Part shown: in pieces, positions 14,101 through 24,758 of the stretch
How positions within the stretch are numbered: position 1 is the first letter of the stretch
Layout of the letters: the number at the start of each line of letters is the position of its first letter
From: Kudoa neothunni
Lineage: Eukaryota > Cnidaria
Reading direction: 5' to 3'
DNA: 64,000 nucleotides
Assembly (NCBI GenBank): GCA_964304625.1
Contig: OZ199839.1
Location: 4,216,001-4,280,000 of the forward strand
The notes under the pieces: generated by a model
The model's database searches: none
Told to the model about the DNA's origin: nothing
Seen by the model: only the letters and a program-made list of their open reading frames with translations
Program-made: the position numbers and the translations under genes

Positions 14101-16209
14101 ACGAATAACATTGTTTACAATTTTAGAAAGTTTTTGATTTTAAATACTTTACTGTTATTACTGTTGAGAGAAGTGTTTGATGTGCTTATTAGTTTCTCCT
14201 GCAAAGAGCAGCTTAGCTTCAAAAAGTAAAATAAAATGAGAATAAATTTTTAAAGTATTGAATATACGTCATTAAAGAACTCAAGAAAACAATTGTTGAA
14301 TTTGATATCCTTTATAACGGTATGGATTTTGGGCCAAGAGTCGTCATAATTTTTCTAAAAATGGTGCCATTTTAGATTATTGTTATCACCGCAGCCAATG
14401 CATACCAGACTAGAAATCAAAGCTATACATCTAACAATTGTTGTTGCATTTAAGTTTTTATATTGAATAAAAAAAGATTGGAGATAGTTCTTCCGCAGTA
14501 ATACATTTGTTGAGAAGCATTGTTTTCAACAATGAAACAGCAAAATCCAAAGTGGCACCAGTTGGATGAATATTTTTTGATAGGGTAGTGAATAATAATT
14601 TCTAATGTACCATATTGATAATCGATACAACCAGTAATAGTGCTTTCAATGTTAAATGTTACTTTTAGTCGCTCACTATAGTTGTTAAAAAGCTCGGTAG
14701 CTTTAGAGCGATGTATCAATTGTAGGTAGGTGAACATTTGGCAGAAATGATACGTGGAGATTAGAGTTAGTTCTGTGTCAGTATTTTTTCCGCTGGTTAA
14801 AACTTTAACAATGTTGTTTAGGTTAGAAATTATCTAACACGCCGATTTCAAAATGAATGTAATACTAAACATCTTTTTAATATTACATTATCTTTTGGTA
14901 ATGTGTTGTCAATGGCCAGATTGACAAATTCAGTAAATAAACGCTATAGAATTGTTCAAATCAGCAACCAAACAATCAACATAAGTTACTGGATGGAAAT
15001 ATATCAGTACACAGAAAAAAGCTGCTATGTTTTGGCGGTACTTGGAAGAATCCATCATTTTGTTCATTTTTTCCAGCAAACCCCACACCTGTTCCACAAT
15101 AGTATTGTCAGGCTGACCGAAATGCTGGTTGAATTTTTTTGGGTTGTTCTCAACAAGTAGACTGATGGCCTATACGAAATTTTTCATTTAATATATTTTG
15201 AGAGTTAAAAATCATAGTCTCATATCAATAAAGTTAAGAAAATTGCGTCAGCTAATGAGAAAAGCGGGAATAATCACCTCGATCGACTTGCAAATCAGTA
15301 AAACCTTTATTACTTTTTTTCGATATAAGCATACTTGAGAGGTCTGAAAAAAAATAACAGCGATTTTTGACAATCGATTATTAACCAAATAAAAAGTTAG
15401 CCAAATGTTGGAAATCCATCTCCAAACAACTATATAATGAGCCAAGAGTTTGATCGTCATCTCCTTCTTTATTTTTGCCTTTCACTCTTAATTTTTTGTT
15501 TATACCACTGAAGAGTTAGTAAATACCGCATATTAATACACGTAGAGACCAATTCAAAATGTTTGGTACTCAACAGTCGCAAATATTTGCATGCGTACAC
15601 CTCAATATATGGGTCAAATGGCCCATCTTCATTGGTGACAATCTACGATGGATGATTGGTTCACAACGGAAATCACATACAGAAATATAGGAATTACTCG
15701 AAGTAGTATACTAATAAAATATCGCAGTTGCTGGTTTGTCAACTCAGAATAATGTTTTGGATAGTTCTACAAGGGTAAATCAAAAGATAAATTACAAATG
15801 ATTTATTACCCTTTTAAGCGATTTATAATAAAGGTAAAACCAAGATTTTTTATTCACGGCAGATTCAATTTGCCAATTAGGCTAAACGTATATCAATAAA
15901 TATACACACAAAGAAAAACTAATTTATACTTTTGGTGTATCCAGATGGCTGAAACTTTGAATCACGTCACCAAAAAAACTTGAAAATCCCTGGTTTCCAA
16001 TCTCGTCTAATGTTTTTTGAATATTTTGGTATCGATAGATAAATTCATGCTGAGATGCGATACTGAAAAAATACTAAAAAACAAACATCCAATTCGATAT
16101 ATTTCTAATTACGCACAAACAGGTTTACATGTTTAGCACTGGGGTTGACGTGTGAAGATTCTCCCGGTTTAGATTTTTCACATCTTTTATTTTGCTTGTA
16201 CACCCTCAT
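2169..16209 (-). CDS. NF1: Neurofibromin (NF1) homologue, Ras GTPase-activating protein, many exons
   Basis: Negative regulator of Ras, acting at the membrane by speeding GTP hydrolysis. The clearest part is the GAP domain: an exon at 8190-8130 (reading ..DLFTQRGLLYDFVESIATEE) leads into about 8070-7715 (LFRSESGALKLIQSI.., then QPVVDKIVNEP..YEVDSRRIDAP) and 7672-7360 (ASIFCLRFFNPQI.., ending in KEEFMQPFDFYIKQ). This follows the order of human NF1 from LFDSRHLLYQLLWNMFSKE through FLRFINPAIVSP to KEEHMRPFNDF. Downstream, 6720-6170 fits the Sec14-like part (IPRTDNDAPWILVIDAYG); 16209-8250 and 6100-2169 are helical, low-similarity exons in the right order. Start (16209) and stop (2169) are tentative. 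Introns are mostly about 40-70 nt; one of about 2.9 kb (8570-11510) holds transposons. Identity is firm for the GAP core, weaker for the ends, which could include a neighbouring gene. Confidence 0.78.
6898..6921 (-). repeat. Asn-codon microsatellite inside NF1
   Basis: Eight consecutive Asn codons (six AAC and two AAT on the minus strand) in an NF1 exon downstream of the GAP domain. Homopolymeric Asn tracts are common in very AT-rich genomes and probably form a disordered linker. Confidence 0.85.
9272..10479. mobile_element. Non-autonomous pogo/Tigger-type element, 1208 bp, in an NF1 intron
   Basis: Begins CAGTAGGTG (9272) and ends in the reverse complement CACCTACTG (10479); both sides carry a TA target duplication (9270-9271 and 10480-10481). 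Near both ends, and once inside (about 10290), there are copies of a GTGCCCACGAG-type motif with a following CGT, giving repeated subterminal sites of the kind transposases bind. Short open frames inside (9640-9822, 10126-10359, 9927-10145) show no transposase similarity, so it appears non-autonomous. A 72-bp hAT micro-element is inserted at 9467-9538. Confidence 0.75.
9467..9538. mobile_element. hAT micro-MITE, 72 bp, with 8-bp target duplication
   Basis: Flanked by perfect 8-bp direct repeats ATCTAGTC (9459-9466 and 9539-9546). The left end CAGGGGTTCCCAACT is a textbook hAT terminus; the right end read in reverse, CAACGCTTCCTAACT, matches at 11 of 15 positions. Only about 40 bp lie between the arms. 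Target length, terminus and inverted ends together make a hAT insertion very likely. Confidence 0.8.
14944..14980 (-). other. Micro-intron, 37 nt, in NF1
   Basis: On the minus strand the upstream exon reads ..GLLEKMNKMM.. and ..FHPVTY, then meets GT at 14980 and AG at 14944. Without splicing the frame hits a stop within about 20 nt after the intron. Removing 37 nt gives ..FHPVTY-RLFTEFVNLAIDNTLPKD.., which stays open to the next GTAATA donor. The donor is GTTGAT, a weak match to consensus. Confidence 0.65.
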
Positions 16210-18446
16210 TCTTTTTGGTGAGAAACGGAATTACTATCAATATAATCACCCTTTATCTAACAATCTTATGCGCGTGATTTTGTTGTACTTTTTAACACCT
16301 TATCTACTTATTTGAAAGGGTATAATCTTGAAACACTGAATGTGTATATATGATATAAGACCGAATCACTTTAATCTTATCATTTATATGTTAAATATTA
16401 AGTATAATTTATCTAAGTATTAATTTTACGTTGTTTTCGTCAACCCAGGCCTAAAGTCGAGTCAACCCTAACCAGTTTACTATTTAAGTTATGGGATTTA
16501 AAGCTTAGTGTATGAGCGAAAAATCGAATATAGCGTTAGCTGTGAAACTAGATTTTAATTCTTCGAATTTGCATATATAAATCGTATTTATTGTATACAC
16601 ATCAATGAAATACATTGAAACAATGTCAACTATATATTTTTCTGCCCTATGTCCGAATTATAAAAGAAAGCAGACAATATAAGATAGCCGAATAATTAAG
16701 ATAAAAATCTCAATAACATATCTTTTTCTGTTATCTTCCAATACAAAGGTGACAAACTTTATAGGATAATCCTGGTTTTGAAATAGATCATTGGCTACTT
16801 TTTTCGATATTTATTATTCCAAGTAAATTGTTTTTGAAGGTTTTCTTAAAGTGAAATATGTCATATGACTATGCTACATGAATAATTCCTCAGTTCTACA
16901 AACGTTTCCAATATCAAGTAAACGATATCAAATAAATAACTTGGTGCAAATCTTATTGGCTTAACGATAATTACCATCTAAGTCGACTAAAAGTGGAAAA
17001 TTTGATATACATCAGAAAACACAGCTAATTCGTTTCTCACATATACTTTTTAAGTTTTTAATAATTTTTGATCAATTATTCTAAATTTAAGAATTCTTTT
17101 TCAGTACAGTTAGTTGTATCTATAGTTAGTAATAAAGAAACGTTTAGCATAACGTAATGTTTCCCGACCTTTTTTATCCGTTGTTCATATTTTTTCAAAA
17201 AAAAAGATTTGATGACACATATAAATATTAAATAGATTGAATAGAATTAAACGTTAATAATGTTTATTTGTTGATAATATTTATTTTCAGTATTATGTAT
17301 AAAACTCAATAATAATTAAATTTGTGTACTTTTAATATAATTATTGTTAATATGTTAATTAAAGAATATTATTTAGAATCACTTGTGCTGTGAATTTTCA
17401 AGCTTTAATATTACCTTTTAAACAAACATTAATAAACCGCTAAGCTTGTCTTTAATCGTTTTTTCGTATTTTAATAAATGTTTTAAATATTAATTTTATG
17501 TTATCATCAGTAAAAGTTACAAATTATCAATATTTGTTTACATATTCTCCCATATTCAATGTGACGAGGGAACAATAATTTTTTATTTATTTCTCACTGT
17601 TCATAAAAAAATGTGAACAAGCATTGTAGCATGTATTCTTTTAAACTCAATATATTTAAACATAATATTTATACCACTTTTTCGAATATAAATTTCCATT
17701 ATCTAATATCAATGCTTTTTAATCCGTCTGACACTTAAAAATAATTTATTCATATGGTAATTAACTTTTTATTACAAAAAGATACTATTTCGTTATTCAT
17801 TACATTGTTATATATATATTAAATAGATATAATAGTGTTTGATAATACTTTTATTTGTAATATTTAAAAATTTAATGTAAACAAGTATAAAATATTACTG
17901 TAACATTAGTTTCTATCAAGAAAGGAATGAATGATCATATCAGAGAATAAGACGTTGACTTGGTGTAACACCGTTTGACGGAGATCTAGTTTAATGTAAT
18001 TTTAGTTATATTAGTAATTAACCAATAATGTTGACTATAATATGAAAAACAAATTTTTTACAGAACAGGATTTTTTTCCATCCGCAACTATTCTACAAAT
18101 CAAATTTGTTTAACGCATAAATAAAGATTAATTATTTATCATAATTTTAATGAAAAAATTATACTTTTTAAAATATTCAACATAAACAATTTAATTATTT
18201 AATTTGGGAATAAAATATAATATACGCCCAAGGGTGTTGTTATCAATGTTTAAAAAATTACTTTTTTTAGTAAATATTTTAGGTGATAAGAAAACTATTT
18301 TTATTAAACGTTTTAATTATTTAGGTTTATGTATTAATTAATAGACATTGTCTTTTTATGAAATATACGCTTTTTAAACATAATACATTAATGTGCTTGA
18401 TGAGTACTTTAGGGAGTTATATTTTTCTATTGAATTGTAACACAGA
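16210..18446. other. Intergenic AT-rich DNA, no gene seen
   Basis: No open frame of 60 codons or more exists on either strand here and no exon-like reading was found. It should include the promoter of the minus-strand NF1 gene, but I cannot place one. Confidence 0.6.
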
Positions 18447-18605
18447 CAAACGCCGATTATCTAGAAAACTTTTGACAAATTATTTTCCTTCCATATAACG
18501 AGATTTCGGTTCATCTAACAATTATCAATATTCAAACTCAATTAAATCAAAATATAATTTATAATATCTTTCAGATAATACGATTTTCGGATAGTCGACA
18601 GTTCT
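18447..18605. mobile_element. Truncated relative of the 28223-28862 pogo-type MITE
   Basis: Starts CAGACAAACGCCGATTATCT and runs on in parallel with the start of the MITE at 28223 (CAGTTGAACCTCGATTATCC), including the following GAAAA..TT..GAC block and a second shared block near 18498-18535 versus 28264-28305. No clean far end or TA duplication was found, so it seems truncated or worn. Confidence 0.45.
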
Positions 18606-20050
18606 TTATATTTCACCTAAATGCGCATGCTTAATTTACAGCATATTGTTTTCGTTGTATAAAATATATTTTATTGTTCATCTAATACACGTTAATATCT
18701 TATTTTGATATAAAACCGAATTTTTTAGTTTATAATTTTTTTTATATTAATTTTGAAGTTAAAACAAACGTATAAATTCATTATCTCCCCACAAATGGTC
18801 ATGACGATATAATTTTCTTTATTGAATACTTTTTTTAAGTCGTGAATGATTTTGAAATATGTGTGGAAAAAATATATGTGCCATTCCAAGTGTTTCAAAA
18901 TGATTCATTGCAATTTTATTTGTAAATTAAAAATATCACGTATTACAATCAATTATAAATACTGTTGTATACACACAAATAAAATAAAAATGTGAATGTT
19001 ATTTAAAATTTACTCCTTTCATAATTTTCTATTGTGTTCAATAAAATATTTAGAAATTTTATTTCGTTGATTATAAATATGACCGACAGATCAATGATAA
19101 AAAAATACAAATTGGATCGTACGAAATATATTCTCATGAGAGAGCTACTTGGCACATTACTTTGTATAATACAAATCATTAATTTCGTATAATTTGATGT
19201 AATTAACTAATAAAATTCCATCTGTAGAGTAATTTCAGATTAATAATTCGGCGAGAAAACTGAAGTGTTGTAAATACCTTTAAGTTTTAATAGTTAATTT
19301 TGATGTGCAATGTAATTTCTAAATATGCTCGTTCCATATACATATTTAATGGATAGTTCTACTTAAGTATTAAGTAATTAAAAATCCAGAAATTCTTCAT
19401 AGACCTCCAAAAATCTGCCACAACCCACCTGTGGAGCATATGATCAACGATTGGTAAGACTGCTCTAGAATTGTACTCTCTATTTAAATAAAATCATAGT
19501 TTTACGCATATTGTTGCAATTCATTTTAGTTCGTAGCGGAAATCCAAAGAAATTTGTAGTTTGCAGCACATCATCCCTTTTTATCAATTTTAGTGACTAG
19601 TCTGTTTACTGGTTTTCAAAATAATTTCTTTTTTAATTTTTTCTCATTTGCATGAGCATAATCTTCTTTAAATCAGATTCACAAGGTATAATTTTGTAAA
19701 AAAGAGAAAATTTTTGCGTTGGGCATATATATTATGGTTTCTGATTCATTTCTAGCAAGAAACTGAACACCAACGTTGATATGTAAGTTAAATAATTTTG
19801 AATTGTATATAATTAAAATGAATAAAACAAAGGAAGTTTTAACTAGTTATATAAAAGTTTAAGCTTAGCCATACACCACCATATGTTGATATGAATTTAT
19901 AAAGTGAGTAATTAGAATAAAATACAAACTTTATATTAAATATTGAAATTGTTTATGATTTTAGAATGAATTTCACATATATAGAACTCTCATCTCGCCT
20001 AAATCCATATGACTAATTAGACCAACTGTTTTCCAAATGTTTTGTTAATA
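18606..20050. other. Intergenic AT-rich DNA, no gene seen
   Basis: No coding-like frame on either strand. A short palindrome-rich patch near 19400-19450 is the only structure noticed. Confidence 0.55.
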
Positions 20051-20059
20051 ACAAGCTGG

Positions 20060-22290
20060 TTGGACCATTATTCATGTACAAAATGGTATCGTTACCATCG
20101 GTTATCCTATAGTATTATGGAGTCGGTAACTACAGAGCATTCTCAATCCGTAAAATATTATTTTTAAAACTAAGATCGGTTATTCAATTGATAAGTGAAG
20201 TTTCTAGCATGTATTTATATTTGAATTATCTACCTATCACTATCGTCAGAGAAACATCAACCACGAGTTCTAAACAAACTTGCTCAAAATGGTAAAGCAG
20301 TTCGCAAGGCAAAAGAAATTAAAACTGAGTTTGACCAGAAAAGGCGCAAGAAACATCGATGGGGGACTGCAAAGAAAATATTATTTACCGAAAAACATAT
20401 AGTAAGGTAATTAAAGTAAAGTAGGTATAGTGAGGGAATGGTAATAAGTTGTAACTGATAATGATTAAGCGTCAGCGTTAAAGAGGTACTCGTACACATA
20501 TTGGAAATGGGTTTCAAAGTCATCCTCAAAGTCATCACAACTGAAACTGTGTACTGCGAACTCGAGTTCATCACATACTTCTGAACAACTCATCTGATCC
20601 TTTCGTTGGAGGTGTTGTTTAATGTGTTCGAACACACCATCCATTGGATGCTCCTTGTTAGCATACGTAGGTGGAATGATGATGAAATTGAAGGAGAAGT
20701 CTGAGTAACATCGAGAAACATGATTGAACGCAAATTGCAACTGAGGAGAGTAGTCAGAAACGATAGTGACACTATATTTATGTTGTTCAATAAATTTTTC
20801 CTTTATATCTTGAAGAATATTTATGTAGTTGGAGAAGACGATTTTATCCCAGTTGAGCGAAACGAATGCGTTATTGTTCTTACCCATTGCAACTAAAACA
20901 TCAAAGCTCATTTGAGTTCTGTGTTGAGAGGGTTTATTTTGTCTCAAGGTGTAACTAAAATTATCAAACATTTCGTCGTGGTAATCGACAGTGAAATTAT
21001 AGACTTTTTTTCTGAGAAAAAGTACATCTTGGATGAGCTCGGATGTTTCCACGTCCATTGCGTAGCTAAATTAAAACGAAGAATAATTTAAACTATCGTT
21101 GTGCAACTGTCCAATAATGATATTTTACCTTAACAATGAGTAAAGCTCGTTTATAGTAAAACTTCCCATCCTTCTAGTGAAAGAAGGGGCGATATGGTGC
21201 TTAACACTCATGAACGAAGAAATGAAGGAACTTGAAACTTTCCTTTTGATGCGATTCGAAATCATATTCGATAATGTGTAAGGACTAAGATCGTCGTGCC
21301 AGGTCAAAATATGCCGTAGATACTCTTCTTGTGTAAACGTCAACTGACTCAATTCGTCAACATTTTCGCTATGCAGACGGACAGTTAGCTCGTATTTCAG
21401 ATGATAATATATCTTTTTGACACTAGCCAGTGGTAAACCTAGCTTGGCTGCAACAACTCTTGGACTTGCTCTTTTTTTCTGAATGAGTAAATAAAAATTT
21501 AAATCAATAAGAAAAGAAGAAAAATTTGATTTTTGTATCACTCTGATAATGTCCTAATAGTCCAATAATTACTGATAAGCATACTAACGTACACATAAAT
21601 AGGAAATTTTCGTGACACATTCGCATCGTTAAAGTCAATAGATATATTAAAATATAGGAATTATTACTCGTATCAATCGCTTCATGTTTTGAATAAGAGT
21701 GGTCTCATATTCCAACTGACCGATAGAAGTAGAATCCATTTGATCAAAATGCTCACAGTCGAACTTTTATTAGAATCAGCAATGTAAACAAGAGTTGCAT
21801 TGTCACAAGATATTTGTTGCTGCCACTTCATTTTTAGGCTTTTAGTTCATTTTCCAGGGTTACTATTTTGAAATAAACTATTCAAGCTGCCACTGTTATA
21901 TTTTAGGTGTGAGGCGTCGCCTTGAGTGTTGGTCGCTTTTTTTGGGAATTGCCTAGCAAATAGATTCGACCTAATGTCACGTTTTACACTTCATGATAGT
22001 TAAGAATTGTTGTAGTTATTTCACAACAACAAGAACTTAACCTTTGAATGATGATGCTATTAACAATTAGTAACGCTACATCATTTTAACAAGCCTCAAG
22101 GTTTTTTCTACATACTGATTAATCGTTTATATTAATTAATGTAAAATGCAACATTCTTGATCTGAAACGTATTTCTAAAACATGCCGACGTAAATATATC
22201 TAAGCACTCATCTGTTCATTAGATAACAAAAATAATCTTCGGTACCATCACAATGACCTAGGCCTACAATTTTTGAACACGTCTATTGAG
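20060..22290 (-). mobile_element. Tc1/mariner-like (IS630 clade) element, copy 1
   Basis: Limits are the extent over which this region, reverse-complemented, can be aligned by eye with the copy at 40340-42600. Similarity runs well past the transposase gene on both sides: about 540 bp upstream of the ATG and about 400 bp past the stop. I could not find convincing terminal inverted repeats or a TA duplication, so the true ends may lie a little outside. The element sits between the NF1 and FLII genes. Confidence 0.65.
20465..21739 (-). CDS. Intact three-exon DDxD transposase, 340 residues
   Basis: Predicted joining: exon 1 21739-21668 (24 codons, starts MDSTSIGQLEYE), exon 2 21478-21129, exon 3 21065-20465; total 1023 nt, open from ATG to stop. 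Splice sites are CGA|GTAATA..TTCAG|AAAAAA and AAG|GTAAAA..TTTAG|CTACGC. The same sites occur in the decayed copy at 40878-42159, which supports them. Exon 2 has a helix-turn-helix look (PRVVAAKLGLPLASVKKIYYHLKYEL). Exon 3 carries a DDE/D-like core: FTVDYHD (Asp168), VTIVSDYSPQ (Asp245), then IPPTYANKEHPMDGVFEHIK (Asp283), 37 residues between the second and third Asp. The PP-(9)-D tail resembles the third Asp of pogo; the 37 spacing is that of maT-type mariners. 340 residues is the usual Tc1/mariner length. Family is inferred from these motifs only; function is not shown. Confidence 0.75.
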
Positions 22291-22599
22291 CGTATAGAAA
22301 ATATGGTTCAATATTTTTTAGCTTCACGGAAAATTTGAAATACACAGAGCCAACTAATTTTTAACTTGGCGTTTTAATTTATTCAGCACAATGGAAAAAC
22401 AAGTAAACATTTTATTTCTTTAAACCTTCATAAAAATTAATTCACTGATCTTTTCACAGCTTCAAATAATTAACGCTTTTCATACCTTATACAAAAAAGA
22501 ATAATAATTTATATGAATTTTTACATGGAAGTATTTTAAGGAGGATATATTATGAAGAGGAAGACGGCGAATCGAATAATTTTTATCGTAGAAAATAAT

Positions 22600-23560
22600 T
22601 AATTTATTAAAAAGAACACACACTACCAATAATTATCCCAACAACATCAAAAGTCTGATCTGATTCTGCTCAATGGGCGGAATTATAATTGCACTTAGGT
22701 CACATAGAATAGCGAGCGTACATTCTAACCGAAGTTTCATCACCGAATGCAAAAACAGTGACCTTATTGATGCGTTAACTTACAATTTAATGAATATTAA
22801 TCTACACTAAATTTCCATTCCAATTATATAGTGGGCGTGAGGAGCGTTTAATGCTTTATAGGAGGTGAGAACCACATTTATAGTTTGGAAGCGTTGTTTA
22901 ATTGTATCACTATTAGATCCTACAGACAAGATAATCACAAATTTCCCTTTTTGTTTGTGCATTACGTTAATATTCTATTAAATAAGAAAAATATAATGCT
23001 GTATAAACTCCTATATTTGATGGAAGAGCACACGGAGGAATATTTTTTTTAATATTACGTACGGTACTTAAACACATAAGCATCTTCCCAAGTAATTCGG
23101 CTAACAATTTAAAAAATACGAAAAAATTGCCATCAACCTCATTTCCAATAGAACGAAAAAGTAGGTGATTAAGGTCAACACAACACTTTCACGAACATTG
23201 CAATTTGATTGCATCGCTTTCATTTTGAATAAGATATAGAAAAATATTCATCAATAAAGTAACCCAAAATAAAGAGCTTAATTCCATGAATAATTATTAA
23301 CAAAGTTATATATTACAGGCAACATAATCTTCCTTCAAAAGTAACAAGCTGGTCATCTACAGTGACATCCCGATTTGTAGTATAACATAATGATAGGATA
23401 TAAATTAACTTAGGTAGGATAAACGTCACGAATCAAACCAAATTTTTGTTTTTCTCTGCGCTCACCAACGCTGTAGTCATCTAATTACACAGATCATGAT
23501 ATAGATTTGAACTTTCGAATCTATATCGGCGACGTATTTGGCTATCTTCGATCACATTGA
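22600..23560 (-). pseudogene. piggyBac transposase remnant
   Basis: Read on the minus strand, 23440-23330 gives ..FVTFILPKLIYILSLCY followed by NRDVTVDDQLVTFEGRLCCL. This matches the piggyBac block around the first catalytic Asp (family form TVDEQLVPFRGR). Further along the strand only short, frame-shifted pieces occur (for example 22975-22840, MHKQKGKFVIIL..), consistent with an old, much broken copy. No terminal repeats or TTAA pair were identified. It is a different copy from those at 60119-62620 and 62625-63296. Confidence 0.5.
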
Positions 23561-24758
23561 TTAGCTCCGGTTATTGTTTAACTCTATATTTTTATGCACG
23601 TCAATTAAGATTAATTTTCCTATATACTCTATATATTAAATACACTTCACGTCCTTCTAGTTTACCCAAGTGCATTATTCATTATTTATCGTAAATATTT
23701 GTATTTTAAGAAATACGTTGACCCATAACCTTAGTAAAAAAATATTAAGACATTCAAAGATATTTTTTTATACATTTAAAGGAGTGAATAATAAAATCAT
23801 GACAGAAATTCATAATGTTTTAGAAGGAAGTTTACTATCTTCAAAAATTCTATGGAATCGTCCGAATATTCTAATTTAATTATCACAATAATAATCGGAT
23901 GTTAAGGACTTATTGTTTATGTAATAACTTACCTGAACACGTTGTTTAAGTGATACAAATAGAGAAAACAGGACTCTGCCAAGCTCAAGGCTATTTCGAA
24001 TTTTTACAACCATAATTCTATAAAACTAAAAATTACTAATAGCTTATCACAGATGTAAGAAAATTCAATTAATTCATTAACTAATTAAATATTCGCATTT
24101 ATAAATATTCCTAAAAGTAAAAAAATATTTTAAACATCACAAAAATCCGTGAATTTCACAATAAAAAGCTAAAGATCATTGTAATTTTAATGGTATATTT
24201 AAACGGATTTATTATTGTGGTATTATTTTAAATTAGTTGTCATAATGATCACCATGTTCACTTTTCAAATATGGAAACATCTCTTTTTGTATTTAAAAAT
24301 CCAAAGTAAGACAATTCAAGATTTTCACTTATTATTTGGTGCTAAAATAAATAAATTTACAAATTATTAATAGAGTGTCATTTATAATCTTGGGAGTAAT
24401 TTAAGCAACTTTACTACTTAATGGGATTGTGGCGCACGCATAAAATCGTATCAAACAATCTATTAGCAATGGTATCGATTCTAATGTTTGAATGACAAAA
24501 TTATCTCACTCTATATATTGAACCAAATTATTTAAATACATTATTTCCTGATTTTACAGATATTATTAAATTTTATTGTGCAATTAACTTGAAAAACATA
24601 TAATTTCAACTTTTTAAACAAAATTGTATATTTTTTATTGATTTTAAATGTACAAAAATAATTATAGCGAATTTATAAAATCACAACAATCAGCTCTCCA
24701 CTGAATAAACTTATTATTAGTCTGCGCACGCAATTTCTATTTACAATTTTTATTATCT
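23561..24758. other. Intergenic DNA upstream of FLII, no gene seen
   Basis: One 69-codon open frame (23670-23879, +) has an AT-biased composition and no recognised domain; I treat it as chance. The FLII promoter is presumably near 24600-24758 but no core element could be named. Confidence 0.5.

Noticed and set aside
14903-15160. 85-codon plus-strand open frame
   Set aside because: It lies antisense to a well-formed NF1 exon (reading AISLLVENNPKKFNQHF.. on the minus strand) and has no domain of its own.
16440-16480. GTCAACCC-type inverted pair as a transposon end
   Set aside because: Only a short local near-palindrome; no partner at a sensible distance and no target duplication.
17161-17200. 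TGTTTCCCGACC as a hAT terminus
   Set aside because: No matching right end or 8-bp duplication found.
20284-20574. 96-codon minus-strand frame overlapping the transposase 3' end
   Set aside because: It is an out-of-frame shadow of transposase exon 3 and its 3' flank; low-complexity Thr/Leu/Ser composition.
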